Shown: positions 27,996-37,842, counted from the first letter of the stretch. The stretch: DNA of 64,000 nt from Frigidibacter sp. ROC022 (GCF_024723735.1 NZ_JANQDU010000004.1:62001-126000), one strand, 5' to 3'. The notes: a model not told the origin generated them from the letters alone. Made by a program: numbers and translations.

Positions 27996-28685
27996 TCAGA
28001 TCCGCAGCCGCGCCATTCCGGCGATCTGCCGGGCCAGGGTCAGTGGCGATGCGCTGCGCAGTAGGTCGGCGATCATCCCGGCATCGGCGCGCAGCCCCGC
28101 GATCCAGCCGAACTTGCGGGCCTTCAGGGGGCTGTTGACGTCGGGCCAGTGCACCACCGCGATCCGGGCCCGGCGGGCCAGGCAAAGCTGGTTCATCCAG
28201 ACCTCGAAACCGAAACGCGGCAACCCGCGCAATTCGTCCAGCCGGTCCGAGATCAGGTCGCGATGCAGCGCCCGTTCGCCCGAGATGTAGTCGATGCCGA
28301 TCCAGTGCCACAGCTTCGGGGCATTGCGGCGCAGGCTGATGGCCATCTCGGCATGTCCCCCGAGCACCGGTTCGACCAGCGCGGTGATGTCGCTGGCGCG
28401 CAGCCCCAGCAGGTCGGCGTCCAGGAACAGAAGATGGCTGTGCGCCGCCTCGGCGATCCCGGTGGCCAGAGCCGCGGTCTTGCCGCCATTGGGCCATTGC
28501 CGGATCAGCCGCACCCCTTCGGCGGCTTCGGCGACGGCTGCGGTCTCGTCGGTCGAGCCGTCATCGACCACGATCACCTCGTCGATCTGCGGATGCGCCG
28601 CCAGGGCGGAAAGAACCGCAGCGATCCGGGGGCCTTCGTTATAGGCCGGAACGATGCAGGATATGCCGGGGCCGTATTCTGTCAT
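27996..28685 (-). CDS. glycosyltransferase family 2 protein
   Basis: The 229-residue enzyme shows ISCIVPAYNEGPRIAAVL, EVIVVDDGSTDETA and LLFLDADLLGL (the DxD motif), the DPM synthase-like subset of GT2. No membrane helix is apparent. It is the last gene of a four-gene operon and its ATG overlaps the stop of the VTT gene (ATGA). Sugar and acceptor are unknown. Its companions (a metallophosphoesterase, a GT21 enzyme and a VTT protein) suggest a lipid or polyprenol acceptor. Confidence 0.88.
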   Translation of the reverse strand: MTEYGPGISCIVPAYNEGPRIAAVLSALAAHPQIDEVIVVDDGSTDETAAVAEAAEGVRLIRQWPNGGKTAALATGIAEAAHSHLLFLDADLLGLRASDITALVEPVLGGHAEMAISLRRNAPKLWHWIGIDYISGERALHRDLISDRLDELRGLPRFGFEVWMNQLCLARRARIAVVHWPDVNSPLKARKFGWIAGLRADAGMIADLLRSASPLTLARQIAGMARLRI

Positions 28686-29257
28686 GACCTTTGCGCCCTG
28701 TGCCTGAGAAACCAGATCAGCGCCACCACCCCCAGAACGAACACCACCAGCGAACCGCGCCAAAGCCAGGTGCTGATCAGGGTCTGGGCATGGCCCATCG
28801 CATAGCCGAGCAGCATGAAGGCCAGGGTCTTCGGCAGGGTTCCCAGGAAATTGAACCAGAGGAAGGGCAGGAACGGCATCCGCGCCACGCCCGATGCGAT
28901 CAGCGCCGCGAAGCCAAGAGAATGAGTCAGCTTGGCCAGGATCAGCGTCCGCCCGCCCCTGACCTCGAAATGGTTCACCAGCGCCTGCATCGCCGCTGAA
29001 TCGATGCCGAGCCGCTTGCGCCAGCGCTCCGGAAACAGGCGCAGCCCGCTGCGCCCGGCGGCATAGTGCAGCGCATCCCCGATCAGGTCGCCGAGGATCA
29101 GGATCACATAGGCCCAACCGAAGGAGACGAGCCCCAGCTTCGCCATCCAGCCCGCCCCGACCGAGACGATCGGCCCCTCGACCACCGAGAGCGGGAACAG
29201 CAACAGCAGTCCGTGTGCCTGGATCAGCTGTGAGATTGTGTCGGTCGAGATCGCCAT
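28682..29257 (-). CDS. VTT/DedA-like membrane protein
   Basis: This 191-residue protein has the VTT layout: an N-terminal amphipathic part, SVVEGPIVSVGAGWMAKLG (the re-entrant E-containing segment), ILGDLIGDALHYAAGRSGL, and the second half with FNFLGTLPKTLAFMLLGYAMG. DedA/VTT proteins are linked to lipid transport and scrambling of phospholipids or undecaprenyl phosphate. The gene lies nine bases after the GT21 gene and overlaps the next gene by four, so it is clearly part of the same operon. Confidence 0.86.
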   Translation of the reverse strand: MAISTDTISQLIQAHGLLLLFPLSVVEGPIVSVGAGWMAKLGLVSFGWAYVILILGDLIGDALHYAAGRSGLRLFPERWRKRLGIDSAAMQALVNHFEVRGGRTLILAKLTHSLGFAALIASGVARMPFLPFLWFNFLGTLPKTLAFMLLGYAMGHAQTLISTWLWRGSLVVFVLGVVALIWFLRHRAQRS

Positions 29258-29266
29258 GGCCCGGGT

Positions 29267-30403
29267 CTACTCTGCCGGATGCAGCGCGGTGTCGTCGTCA
29301 TGCATGGCGTTGCCGCGCCAGACGAAGCCACGGCTTGCAAAAGCCGTCAGCCAGACCGCCGGGATCAGCGTATCGCGCAGCAGCCAGGCCAGGACCTGCA
29401 CGGGGGACGATGGCCAGCCGGCGCGGCGGGCCAGGGCCCATTCGGCCCCATACCAGAGAACCGGATAGGCGAGTGCGAGGGGCGCGGGCATCGCCCCGGC
29501 AATGGCCAGCCCGGCCACGGCCACCATGGGCAGCGCCGCCGTCGAGAGCGGCTCGACCGCATAGAGCCCCGGAAAGCCGGAGCGGCGGACCCGCGCCCAG
29601 CGAAGCTGCCGCAGCCAGACCTCGTCCGCCGTCCGTCGGCCCAGTGGCTGCGGCAGCGGCCGATCCAGCACGCGAACCTTCAGCCCCGCCGCCCGCACCA
29701 CCTTGGTCGAGGCGACATCTTCGGCCAGGTCATGGCCCAGCACCGCCAGCCCGCCCGCCTGCTCCAGCAGGGCGCGCCGCCACATCAGCACCTTGCCCTG
29801 CGCAAAGCCGTTGCCGATCTGGTCCGAGGTCAGCTGCCAGCGGTCCTGATAGCTGTTGAGAAACCCGGCCTCGACCGCCGCCCAGAACCCGACCGGACGG
29901 ATTCCCGCCGGCGGCGAGGTGACCAGCCCGGTGCCGGGCGTCCAGTGATCGAACAACCGCTGGATATAGTCGTCCGGCAACAGCACGTTGCTGTCGATCA
30001 TCACGATCCAGTCGTTTCGCGCCGCCGCCCAGCCCTTGGCAAGGTTGTTCAGCTTGGGATTGCCGCTGATCCGGTCGTCGCCGATCAGCAGCCGCGCGGT
30101 GACCTGCGGGTTGGCGTCGATCAGCCTCTTCACCACCGGTATCGCCGGGTCGTCGGCTGCGGCGATGCAGAAAATCGCTTCGTCATCTTCCGACATGGCG
30201 GCAAAGGTGCTGGCCAGGGTCTCGTCCATATCCGGGTCCAGGCCGCAGACCGGCCGCAGCACGGTGATGGCCGGATGGGCCTGCGCCGGCTTCGATCCGG
30301 TGGTTCGGAGAAACCGTGGCCAGACCAGAGCGATCGAGGCCAGGTGGATCAACAGAGCGACCCCCGCAAGACCCGCGACGGACAGGATCAGCAGATGGGT
30401 CAT
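29267..30403 (-). CDS. GT21 family lipid glycosyltransferase (ceramide glucosyltransferase/Agt-like)
   Basis: The 378-residue protein has an N-terminal membrane anchor and the GT21 motifs in order: VLRPVCGLDPDMDETL, GNPKLNNLAKGWAAARNDW, MIDSNVLLPDDY (metal-binding Asp) and the (Q/R)xxRW-type box LRQLRWARVRR, then C-terminal hydrophobic helices. In alphaproteobacteria GT21 enzymes of the Agt/Pgt type make glucosyl- and glucuronosyl-diacylglycerols or ceramide glycosides. It starts one base past the stop of the metallophosphoesterase gene, which fits a shared pathway making glycolipids from a lipid backbone. Confidence 0.87.
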   Translation of the reverse strand: MTHLLILSVAGLAGVALLIHLASIALVWPRFLRTTGSKPAQAHPAITVLRPVCGLDPDMDETLASTFAAMSEDDEAIFCIAAADDPAIPVVKRLIDANPQVTARLLIGDDRISGNPKLNNLAKGWAAARNDWIVMIDSNVLLPDDYIQRLFDHWTPGTGLVTSPPAGIRPVGFWAAVEAGFLNSYQDRWQLTSDQIGNGFAQGKVLMWRRALLEQAGGLAVLGHDLAEDVASTKVVRAAGLKVRVLDRPLPQPLGRRTADEVWLRQLRWARVRRSGFPGLYAVEPLSTAALPMVAVAGLAIAGAMPAPLALAYPVLWYGAEWALARRAGWPSSPVQVLAWLLRDTLIPAVWLTAFASRGFVWRGNAMHDDDTALHPAE

Positions 30404-30404
30404 G

Positions 30405-31307
30405 TCAGGCGACGGGCGTCAGCCCGCCCTCCGTCTGGGGGCGCCGGCTTTCAGGGGCCGTTGTCTCGGTCTCGGGCGAGAGTTCCAGCAAACGAATCTG
30501 GCCGTCGAAACCCTCGGCAAGCGCCGTGTTGCTGCCGACCCAGTCGCCGCAATTGGCATAGATGACGCCATGCGCGCTGTGCAGCGCCGGCTGGTGGAAA
30601 TGTCCGCAGACGATTCCGTCATGGCCGCGCGCGCTCGCCAGGTCGGAGAGACGTTCCTCGAACCGGTCCCAGTGACGGATCGTGGCATTGGTCGCGTCGA
30701 TCATCCGGGCGATCCCGGTCCACTCCGATTTGCGCATCCGGCGACTGATGCTGCGCATCAGCCCGTCCAGGTGGTGGGCGCCGGTCTCGATCAGACTTCC
30801 GAGCCGGGCCAGAAGCGGTGCCCGGCGGGCGAAGACATCGGCGCAATCGCCGTGGACGACCAGATAGCTGCGGCCGTCGGCGGCCCGATGGGTCGCCTCC
30901 AGGCGCACCTCGATGCCCCCGAAATCGGTCCCGGCATACTGGCGGAAGAAGGCATCGTGATTGCCGGGGATATAGATCACCCGGGTACCGTTCCGAGCCA
31001 GGTCCAGGATGTGGTGCAGCACCTGATGGTGCGGCTCGGTCCAGTTCTGCGCCAGCGGGTGCCAGTTGTCGGCGATATCTCCGACCAGGTAGAGCGTCTC
31101 GGCCTCGTTTTCCTGCAGGAAGCGCAGGATGAGATCGGGCCGCGAGCCGCGGGCGCCCAGATGCATGTCGGACAGGAACAGCGTCTGATGTCTGGTCCTG
31201 TCGCGGGTGACCGTTCCGCGACCGGGCCGCTCCGTCACCGCCGGCGGGGTTGCCTTCGGCAAGGGCTGAGGGCCTGGACGGTGCAGGTTGCGGTCAAGTC
31301 CGGCCAT
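30405..31307 (-). CDS. metallophosphoesterase, UDP-2,3-diacylglucosamine diphosphatase/PlcP-like
   Basis: The 300-residue protein has the calcineurin-like motifs DMHLG, VGDIADNW, GNHD and CGHFHQP, with HGDC between. General annotation would be an LpxH-like UDP-diacylglucosamine hydrolase. Its placement directly before a GT21 enzyme instead recalls PlcP, the alphaproteobacterial phospholipase C that makes diacylglycerol during phosphate starvation. The choice between the two roles rests on context only. The start at 31307 is chosen for length; upstream in-frame codons are not similar to relatives. Confidence 0.8.
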   Translation of the reverse strand: MAGLDRNLHRPGPQPLPKATPPAVTERPGRGTVTRDRTRHQTLFLSDMHLGARGSRPDLILRFLQENEAETLYLVGDIADNWHPLAQNWTEPHHQVLHHILDLARNGTRVIYIPGNHDAFFRQYAGTDFGGIEVRLEATHRAADGRSYLVVHGDCADVFARRAPLLARLGSLIETGAHHLDGLMRSISRRMRKSEWTGIARMIDATNATIRHWDRFEERLSDLASARGHDGIVCGHFHQPALHSAHGVIYANCGDWVGSNTALAEGFDGQIRLLELSPETETTAPESRRPQTEGGLTPVA

Positions 31308-31771
31308 TGTCTTGATCCTCGGGTTCGCTTGTTTCGCGGGGGATATGGTCCTCGTGCCTCGCAGACACATCACGGCAACATTACAAACGTGCAACACTGG
31401 GCGTTCCGTCGGGTGGCATGGGGTGGCCGAATGCCCGTTTTTTGGCCGCCCGGACCGCCGCGGACATGTTCGCTGCCGTCTTTTCGACCGGACCGGTGCC
31501 CGGGGCCGGCAGGCTCGAAGGCATGCAATGCCCATCCAATGGCTCGGCGGGCTTCCCGTCTTGATCGTCTGTGGCCTTGGTCGCGTGGACGCTAACCCTT
31601 TGACAGAACGTTCCTTTCATGTGCGTGCGACGCCTTCGGCGTCAGGGGCCGTGACCGCGACGGTGGAGACCCTGTGGCACGGGGGGCGGACGTTCTGCAT
31701 CGCGCTTCCTGCCGGGCCGGACGACCGGCCAGACGGTGCAAGCGGAGGCCGGCGGGCGGCCCCGAAGCGTG
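31308..31771. other. promoter gap upstream of the PlcP-like operon
   Basis: About 460 bases between the end of dapB and the start of the four-gene operon. No gene is seen. I searched for tandem Pho boxes (CTGTCAT-like, 11-base phase) and found none that match well. Confidence 0.4.
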
Positions 31772-32590
31772 TCAGGCCTCGCTCAACCCCAGCACATCCA
31801 TCATGTCGTATTCGCCCGGCGCGCGGTCCTGCCCCCAGAGGGCGGCCCGGAGCGCACCCTTGGCGAACAGCGACCGGTCACTGGCAAGGTGCCGCAGCAC
31901 GATCCGTTCCCCCGGGCCGGCGAAGATCACGTCATGCTCGCCGACCACATCGCCGCCACGGATTGCGGCAAAGCCGATGTTTCCGCGCCGACGGGCCCCG
32001 GTGATGCCGTCGCGGCCCCGGTCGGCGACCTTGTCCAGATCGACGCCGCGCCCCTCGGCCGCGGCCTCCCCCAGCATCAGCGCAGTGCCCGAGGGGGCGT
32101 CGACCTTGCGGTTGTGATGCGCCTCGACGATCTCGATATCGAAATCCTCGTCGAGTGCTGCAGCGACCATCCGGGTCAGCTTGGTCAGCAGATTGACGCC
32201 AAGGCTCATGTTCCCGGCCCGCACGATCACCGCGTGGCGGGCGGCGGCCCGGATCGCGGCCAGATGCCCGGCCTCGAGCCCGGTGGTGCCGATCACATGC
32301 ACAGCGCGGGCCTGGGCGGCGAGTTCGGCGAAGCCGACCGTGGCGGCGGGAGCGGTGAAATCCAGAACCGCCTGTGCCCGTGCGAAGGCCTCCAGCGGAT
32401 CACTCTCGACCGTCAGGCCCATCGCAGCACCGCCCATCGCGGTGCCGAGGTCCTGGCCGATCCAGTCGTGGCCGGGCCGTTCGATCGCGCCGACCAGCCG
32501 GGCGCGGCCCGAGTCCAGCACCGTGCGGATCAGCATCTGCCCCATCCGCCCCGAAGCGCCCGTCACCACTATTCCCGGCAATTCCGCCAT
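31772..32590 (-). CDS. dapB: 4-hydroxy-tetrahydrodipicolinate reductase
   Basis: The 272-residue enzyme shows [13 protein letters not shown] (NAD(P)-binding), [11 protein letters not shown] and the catalytic [20 protein letters not shown] with His and Lys in place. It reduces hydroxy-tetrahydrodipicolinate in lysine and diaminopimelate synthesis. It is divergent from rbfA, a layout common in Rhodobacterales. Length is normal. Confidence 0.97.
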   Translation of the reverse strand: MAELPGIVVTGASGRMGQMLIRTVLDSGRARLVGAIERPGHDWIGQDLGTAMGGAAMGLTVESDPLEAFARAQAVLDFTAPAATVGFAELAAQARAVHVIGTTGLEAGHLAAIRAAARHAVIVRAGNMSLGVNLLTKLTRMVAAALDEDFDIEIVEAHHNRKVDAPSGTALMLGEAAAEGRGVDLDKVADRGRDGITGARRRGNIGFAAIRGGDVVGEHDVIFAGPGERIVLRHLASDRSLFAKGALRAALWGQDRAPGEYDMMDVLGLSEA

Positions 32591-32733
32591 CGTTCCGCCT
32601 CCGCTTCGCCCTGCGCGTTCCGCCTCTTAGCGAAAGCTGCCGCCGCGCGCAAAGCCCGCGACCGAAGCTCTGCCACGGCAATGTCATCCTGCGCCCTGTT
32701 GCAGATGCCCGGCAAGGGGACTATCTGGCGCTC

Positions 32734-33153
32734 ATGGCCCGCGGCGCACATCCCCATTCCGGACCCTCGCAACGCCAGCTGCGCGTCGGCGAGCTGATTC
32801 GTCGGACTCTGTCCGATGTCCTGCAGAAGGGCGAGATCCACGATCCCGACCTGAACCGGATTCCGATCACCGTCGGCGAGGTCGTGGTGACCAGCGACCT
32901 CAAGATCGCCACCGCTTACGTTCTGCCGCTGGGCGGGCAGGGCCGCGACGAGATGCTGGACGCCCTGCGCCGGAACCGGTTCGAACTGCGCCGCGCGGTG
33001 ACAAGGGCGATGACGCTGAAATATTCGCCCGAACTGAAATTCGCCATCGACGAGACCTTCGACCGGCTCGACGCCACCCGCAGGATGTTCGCCGAAGAGC
33101 GGGTCAAGCGCGACCTGTCGGAGAGCCAGGACGATGTTCCGGACGGCGATTAG
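32734..33153 (+). CDS. rbfA: ribosome-binding factor A
   Basis: The 139-residue protein has the KH-like RbfA fold: [17 protein letters not shown] at the N-terminus and [15 protein letters not shown] near the end, which match the family. It assists late 16S rRNA and 30S maturation. The ATG at 32734 gives the normal length; an upstream open frame of 120 codons overlaps the dapB start region and shows no similarity. The stop overlaps the next gene by 20 bases, and truB follows, as usual. Confidence 0.95.
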   Translation: MARGAHPHSGPSQRQLRVGELIRRTLSDVLQKGEIHDPDLNRIPITVGEVVVTSDLKIATAYVLPLGGQGRDEMLDALRRNRFELRRAVTRAMTLKYSPELKFAIDETFDRLDATRRMFAEERVKRDLSESQDDVPDGD

Positions 33154-33880
33154 GGCGGGTCTGGCGCTGGCGCTTCTGGCGTCCGCGTCCGGTGCCGCAA
33201 CCGCGGCGACCTGCGAGGAAATCAGCGACCGGGGCGAAACCTATGCCGTTTGCGAGATCGACGCCGGCGAAGACCTGCGCCTGTTCCTGAACGGCCGGGA
33301 CGGAAAACCCTATGGCAGTTTCGAAAGGCTCTCGGCGGCGCTGAAGGCCACCGGCAAGCGACTTGTCTTCGCGATGAATGGCGGGATGTATCATCCCGAC
33401 CGGCGCCCGGTCGGACTCTATGTCGAGAACGGCAGCCAGATTGCCGGGCTGGTGACGCGGGCCGGGCCGGGCAATTTCGGGCTGCTGCCGAATGGCGTCT
33501 TTTGCATCGAGGACGACCGGTTCCGGGTGGTCGAAAGCCGGGCCTACGAGGCCGAGCAGCCGTCCTGCCGTTTCGCCAGCCAGTCCGGCCCGATGCTGGT
33601 CATCGGCGGGGCCTTGCACCCGAAGTTCCTGAAGGATTCCGACAGTCGCAACATCCGCAACGGTGTCGGGGTCTCGGCCGATGGCCGCCGGGCCTGGTTG
33701 GTGATCTCGGACCGGCCGGTGACGTTCTATACCTTCGCCACGCTGTTCCGCGATCGGCTGAAGACGCCGAACGCACTCTATCTCGACGGCAGGATTTCGC
33801 GGCTCTATGCCCCGGAACTGGGCCGCGCCGACCCGGGCCGCCCGATGGGACCGATTCTGGGGCTGGTGGCCGGCGGCTGA
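33134..33880 (+). CDS. phosphodiester glycosidase family (NAGPA/DUF2233) secreted protein
   Basis: The 248-residue protein has a signal peptide ([16 protein letters not shown]) and the NAGPA-type catalytic domain: [20 protein letters not shown], then NGVFCIEDD and [13 protein letters not shown]. Homologues remove a sugar-1-phosphodiester cap in eukaryotes; the bacterial substrate is unknown, with wall or capsule components likely. It overlaps rbfA by 20 bases and is followed by truB after 161 bases. Its insertion between rbfA and truB is a recurrent arrangement in this group, as far as I recall. Confidence 0.85.
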   Translation: MFRTAIRAGLALALLASASGAATAATCEEISDRGETYAVCEIDAGEDLRLFLNGRDGKPYGSFERLSAALKATGKRLVFAMNGGMYHPDRRPVGLYVENGSQIAGLVTRAGPGNFGLLPNGVFCIEDDRFRVVESRAYEAEQPSCRFASQSGPMLVIGGALHPKFLKDSDSRNIRNGVGVSADGRRAWLVISDRPVTFYTFATLFRDRLKTPNALYLDGRISRLYAPELGRADPGRPMGPILGLVAGG

Positions 33881-34041
33881 GGTGCCCGGAAGGGCTGTGC
33901 CAGCGCGACCGGCAGTCGCGGGCGCCTGAGGCGGGGATCCCTGGAATAGGAAGCCGCAAGCGGTCCGGACCGGGCCGGGCGGGCGTTGACGGGCGCGGCC
34001 GGGCGCGATAGCAGGCCGTTTCACGTCACGAAGGGGCCGAC

Positions 34042-34944
34042 ATGGCACGCAAGAAGGGCCGCAATATCTCGGGCTGGCTGGTGGTGGACAAACCCGCAGG
34101 CCCGACCTCGACCGCCGTCGTCAACAAGCTGCGTTGGGCGCTGGACGCCAGGAAGGCAGGCCATGCCGGCACGCTGGATCCGGCGGCGACCGGGCTGCTG
34201 GCGGTGGCCTTCGGCGAGGCGACCAAGACCGTGCCCTTCGTCACCGATGACGACAAATGCTATCGTTTCACCGTCCGCTGGGGCCAGGCGACCAATACCG
34301 ACGATGCCGAAGGCGAGGTGATCGAGCAATCCGGGCAGCGCCCCTCGGACGAGGCGATCCGCGCTGCCCTGCCGGCCTTTGAAGGTGACATCCTGCAGGT
34401 TCCGCCGAAGTTCTCGGCGGTGAAGATCGACGGCGAACGCGCCTATGCCAGGGCCCGCGGCGCCGAGGAGTTCGAGATTGCCGCCCGCCCGCTCTGGGTC
34501 GAAAGCCTGACGCTGGTGGCACGGCCCGATCCCGATCATGCCGAGTTCGAGATGGTCTGCGGCAAGGGCGGCTATGTCCGCTCCATCGCCCGCGATCTGG
34601 GCCAGGCCCTGGGCTGTTTCGGCCATGTGACCGCCCTGCGCCGCATCTGGTCCGGCCCCTTCACCCTGGAGGGCGCGATCACCTGGGACGAGATCGAGAC
34701 GCTGGCCCGCACGCCTGATCTGGATGCCAGGCTGTTGCCGCTGGAAATTGCGCTGGAGGGCTTGCCCGAACTGCACTGCACCCCGGAAGGCGCCGCCAGG
34801 CTGCGCAATGGCAATCCGGGGCTGGTGCTGACCTCGGAGGCAAAATACGGCGACGAGGCCTGGGCCAGTCTCGACGGGCGCGCGGTGGCGGTGGGCATCT
34901 ACAAGGCCGGAGAACTGCACCCGAGCCGGGTGTTCAATACCTGA
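34042..34944 (+). CDS. truB: tRNA pseudouridine(55) synthase
   Basis: The 300-residue enzyme has [17 protein letters not shown], the catalytic [16 protein letters not shown] with the active-site Asp, and [17 protein letters not shown] in the C-terminal half. It makes pseudouridine 55 in the T-loop of tRNAs. It is in the standard rbfA-truB-rpsO-pnp block. Confidence 0.97.
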   Translation: MARKKGRNISGWLVVDKPAGPTSTAVVNKLRWALDARKAGHAGTLDPAATGLLAVAFGEATKTVPFVTDDDKCYRFTVRWGQATNTDDAEGEVIEQSGQRPSDEAIRAALPAFEGDILQVPPKFSAVKIDGERAYARARGAEEFEIAARPLWVESLTLVARPDPDHAEFEMVCGKGGYVRSIARDLGQALGCFGHVTALRRIWSGPFTLEGAITWDEIETLARTPDLDARLLPLEIALEGLPELHCTPEGAARLRNGNPGLVLTSEAKYGDEAWASLDGRAVAVGIYKAGELHPSRVFNT

Positions 34945-34962
34945 GCCGGCGCAGCGGCGGCG

Positions 34963-35529
34963 CTATCCGCGCACCGGACTGTCTTCGGTTGCCGGCAGGC
35001 CGGTCAGTTCGGCCAGCCGCGCCTGCGTTGCACGGGCCAGCCCTTCCTCGCTCGACTGGACCAGCCGCACCGTGTGCTTGCCCGCACCGTGCCGCAACTC
35101 GACCCCGTGCCGCGTGGTCCCGGTCTTGCTGCTCGATGGTGGCAGGACCCGGCGGTAGACCACGGCGGTATACTCCGACAGCGGCGCTTCCCAACTTGTC
35201 CCGCGCAGCGGAGTCTTGCGGTGGTAGCTGACCGTCTCGGGGCCCAGTTCAACGACCGTCCGGCTGTTCATGATCCACCAGCCCCAGGGGATCGCCAGCA
35301 ACGGCCCCGCGGCGAAGGCCAGCACGATCCAGCCCCAGGCGGCGGGAAGGCCCTGCGCGACCAGGCCGATCAGCCCAAGAATGCCGCCGATGACCAGCGG
35401 TCCGATGACTCCGGCGGCGATCAGCACCAGGCCGAACAGCGGCGTGCCCCCGATATGGAAGCTGGTCGGCAGGGCCGACAGGTCAGGCCCGGGCGGGACG
35501 AGATTTGCAAGGCGGTCGCTCTGGCTCAT
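34963..35529 (-). CDS. membrane protein with two helices and a PH-like C-terminal part
   Basis: The 188-residue protein has two hydrophobic segments (FGLVLIAAGVIGPLVIGG and AWGWIVLAFAAGPLLAIPW) followed by a basic, beta-rich tail (SRTVVELGPETVSYHRK) that recalls bacterial PH-like/bPH domains. I do not recognise a specific family. The start at 35529 is chosen because the open frame upstream runs antisense through the DUF1643 gene. It converges with truB. Confidence 0.7.
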   Translation of the reverse strand: MSQSDRLANLVPPGPDLSALPTSFHIGGTPLFGLVLIAAGVIGPLVIGGILGLIGLVAQGLPAAWGWIVLAFAAGPLLAIPWGWWIMNSRTVVELGPETVSYHRKTPLRGTSWEAPLSEYTAVVYRRVLPPSSSKTGTTRHGVELRHGAGKHTVRLVQSSEEGLARATQARLAELTGLPATEDSPVRG

Positions 35530-35619
35530 GGTCCGAGTATTGCCGACGAGCACGGTCTTGCCCATCCCCCGACGCTTGGCCGGTTTGCCTTTCGGTGCTT
35601 CGCGCGGCACAGAGGGCTG

Positions 35620-36129
35620 ATGATCGTCCGCAGCCATTCTTCGGGGGAAACCCGGTCGACCGCCGTCTATTCTGCCTGCGGGCGGTATCGCTATGCGCTG
35701 ACCCGGGTCTGGGACGCCGCCGCGCCGAAGCTGCTGGTGGTGATGCTGAACCCCTCCACCGCCACCGAGGAACGCAACGACCCGACCATCGAACGGGTCG
35801 AGCGGCGGGCGCGGCGGCTGGGGTTCGGCGCCTTTCGCGTCACCAACCTCTTTGCCCTCCGAGCGACCGATCCGAAGGCGCTGTATGCCCATCCCGATCC
35901 GGTCGGGCCCGACAACGATGCCGCGATGGCCGAGGCCGTCGCCTGGGCGGATCGGGTGCTTTGCGCCTGGGGCGTGCACGGTGCGCTGTTGCACCGGGAC
36001 GTCGAGGCGGCCGCGACCCTGCAGAACGGCGGCAAGCCGCTGTTCCACCTGGGGCTGACCAAGGCCGGGGCGCCGCGGCATCCGCTCTATGTCTCCTATG
36101 CGCAGGCGCCGCAGCCCTGGCGGCCCTGA
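35620..36129 (+). CDS. DUF1643 domain protein
   Basis: The 169-residue protein shows the DUF1643 pattern: YRYALTRVWD, LLVVMLNPSTATEERNDPTI, then RRLGFGAFRVTNLFALRATD. Function is unknown. It has no membrane or signal segment. It is divergent from the membrane protein at 34963-35529 by 90 bases. Confidence 0.88.
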   Translation: MIVRSHSSGETRSTAVYSACGRYRYALTRVWDAAAPKLLVVMLNPSTATEERNDPTIERVERRARRLGFGAFRVTNLFALRATDPKALYAHPDPVGPDNDAAMAEAVAWADRVLCAWGVHGALLHRDVEAAATLQNGGKPLFHLGLTKAGAPRHPLYVSYAQAPQPWRP

Positions 36130-36147
36130 GGCGCCCTGCGCGGGCCG

Positions 36148-37272
36148 TCAGGCGGCGAGGCCGGGCGGCAACTCGATGTGGATGTCCTCGGCCGTGGCCT
36201 CGGGCGCGCCTTGCAGTACCGCCACGGTGATGCCATCGACCCGGACCAGCCCGTCCTGCCCGTCCGTCGAGGCCGTGACCTCGCAATCGGGCAGGCAGGT
36301 GAATTGCGCCGGGTCGAGGGTGATCCGCAAGACATCCTGCCCGCTGACGAAATCGTCGATCAGCGCCGGCGCACCGGTGGCAGAAAAGAGCTGGAACAGC
36401 TCCGCCCCGGCCCCGCCGTTCGCGGTGCCGCCCGACCCGGGGAGCAAGCCATCGTCGCCACTGCCGTCTTCGGGATGGGGACCGTCCGAGCCTGTGTCCG
36501 GCAGGCCATCCACCATGCCGCCCCCGCCATTGGCCGGTTCTTCGTCATCCCCAGCCACCGGGGCGAGCACGATGTCTCCGTCCGCATTTCCGAGCGGCCT
36601 GTCGATGGCTTCCGGATCGCCGGGGGCGACGGCAGGGCCGTCGCCGTCATCGGCGGGTGTGACGATGTCCGCGGCCTCGGGATCGCTCGGGGTGAGCACG
36701 CTGCCTTCGCTGTCCGCCAGGGGAGGTTCGGAAACGCCCGACGGTGCGAGCGCAAAGCTATCCACTGCGCCGGTCAGCGGATCGGTCACCAGGATCGAGA
36801 TATCGCCCAAAGGCACTTCGGTCAGGCCCGCGAAGGTCACCACGCGGCTGCCGCTCTGGTCGTCGATATGCAGCTCCGCATCGCCGGTTTCGTCGTCAGT
36901 CCCGGAATGGAAATCGCAGCCCGGGCTGGTGATCCCGAGGTCAAGTCGGTCGATACCGGGGCGGAAGCCCGAAATCTGCGTATCGTCGGCATCTTCCGGA
37001 ACGCTGAGCGTCGTGCCCGAGGCTGTGCCATCCGCGGCGCCGTCCTCTGCGGCTGCGCCATCGTCCTCTTCCGAGGCGACATGCGGCGGCCCGCCGGGGT
37101 CATGCCCGGCTGCCTGGTCGATCCAGCCAGCCGAACATGCGGCCCCCGGACCCACCCCCTGGTCCGGGGGACCCCCGGAGTCGGCGTGGTCATCGGCCTC
37201 GTCATCGCTCTTCGGACTTTCAAACAGAAATGCCGCGGGAAGCAGCCCCAACAGCAACAACGCAGACAACAT
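36148..37272 (-). CDS. acidic secreted or membrane-anchored RTX-like protein
   Basis: The roughly 374-residue protein starts with one hydrophobic helix (MLSALLLLGLLPAAFLF) and is then very acidic, rich in Asp, Glu, Gly and Pro with few basic residues. Two modules, ISGFRPGIDRLDLGITSPG and IDDFVSGQDVLRITLDPA, match the DFxxGxDxLdl motif found beside RTX and hemolysin-type calcium-binding repeats in Rhodobacterales. The nonapeptide repeat itself is not seen. It may be an envelope or surface protein. The ATG at 37308 is an alternative start. Confidence 0.68.
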   Translation of the reverse strand: MLSALLLLGLLPAAFLFESPKSDDEADDHADSGGPPDQGVGPGAACSAGWIDQAAGHDPGGPPHVASEEDDGAAAEDGAADGTASGTTLSVPEDADDTQISGFRPGIDRLDLGITSPGCDFHSGTDDETGDAELHIDDQSGSRVVTFAGLTEVPLGDISILVTDPLTGAVDSFALAPSGVSEPPLADSEGSVLTPSDPEAADIVTPADDGDGPAVAPGDPEAIDRPLGNADGDIVLAPVAGDDEEPANGGGGMVDGLPDTGSDGPHPEDGSGDDGLLPGSGGTANGGAGAELFQLFSATGAPALIDDFVSGQDVLRITLDPAQFTCLPDCEVTASTDGQDGLVRVDGITVAVLQGAPEATAEDIHIELPPGLAA

Positions 37273-37842
37273 CACGCACCCGTTCCCTGATACACTCGAC
37301 CGCTGCATAGCATCGATCCGGGCCGCGACCGACCTGCAACTCCGTGCAATTCTAGGGAAATCCTGCCCGGTGCGGGATGCCGGGGCAGGGGTGTCGTTCA
37401 GGGTTTGGCGCATGGCTGCGGCCGGGATGTGGCGGCCCCGGGAGGATTCAAGGCGCGACATGCGCGGCTCTGCGACAGCGCAGGGGCACGAGCCGGAATC
37501 TGCCCCGTGCCGCACCGCCGCAATCGGGCCGCATTCCCTTGCCGCAGGTTACGAGCCGCCATAGGGTTTTCGGCGAATTCTTCGGACTTTCCTGGCCGGC
37601 CGGGGCGTCGGGACGACCGGGAACGGCGGCCGGGGCTGTCGGCGGTCCGAATCGGGCCTCACAGCCGTTCCGCCATGGCAACGGATCTGGTCGGTCCGGG
37701 AACTCTATGCTTTCCTTTTGACCCGCTTTCCCCTATATGCGCGCATCCGCTTGCGTCATCCGATGCCGGCGGCACTCTCCACGGGCCTTGCTGGACGACA
37801 TCCCGGCTTGCGCCATTCACCTTCAACTGCAAGGAGACCCCG
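37273..37842. other. gap between the acidic protein gene and rpsO
   Basis: This 570-base stretch lies between divergent genes. I see no gene. It must hold the promoter of rpsO-pnp; TTGACC and TATATG boxes near 37720 are only ten bases apart and so not a proper pair. Confidence 0.4.

Noticed and set aside
31308-31771. Pho box upstream of the PlcP-like operon
   Set aside because: Only loose TGTTGC repeats 16 bases apart were seen, which do not fit the 11-base direct repeat.
37700-37745. Possible rpsO promoter with TTGACC and TATATG
   Set aside because: The spacer is only ten bases, too short for a sigma70 promoter.
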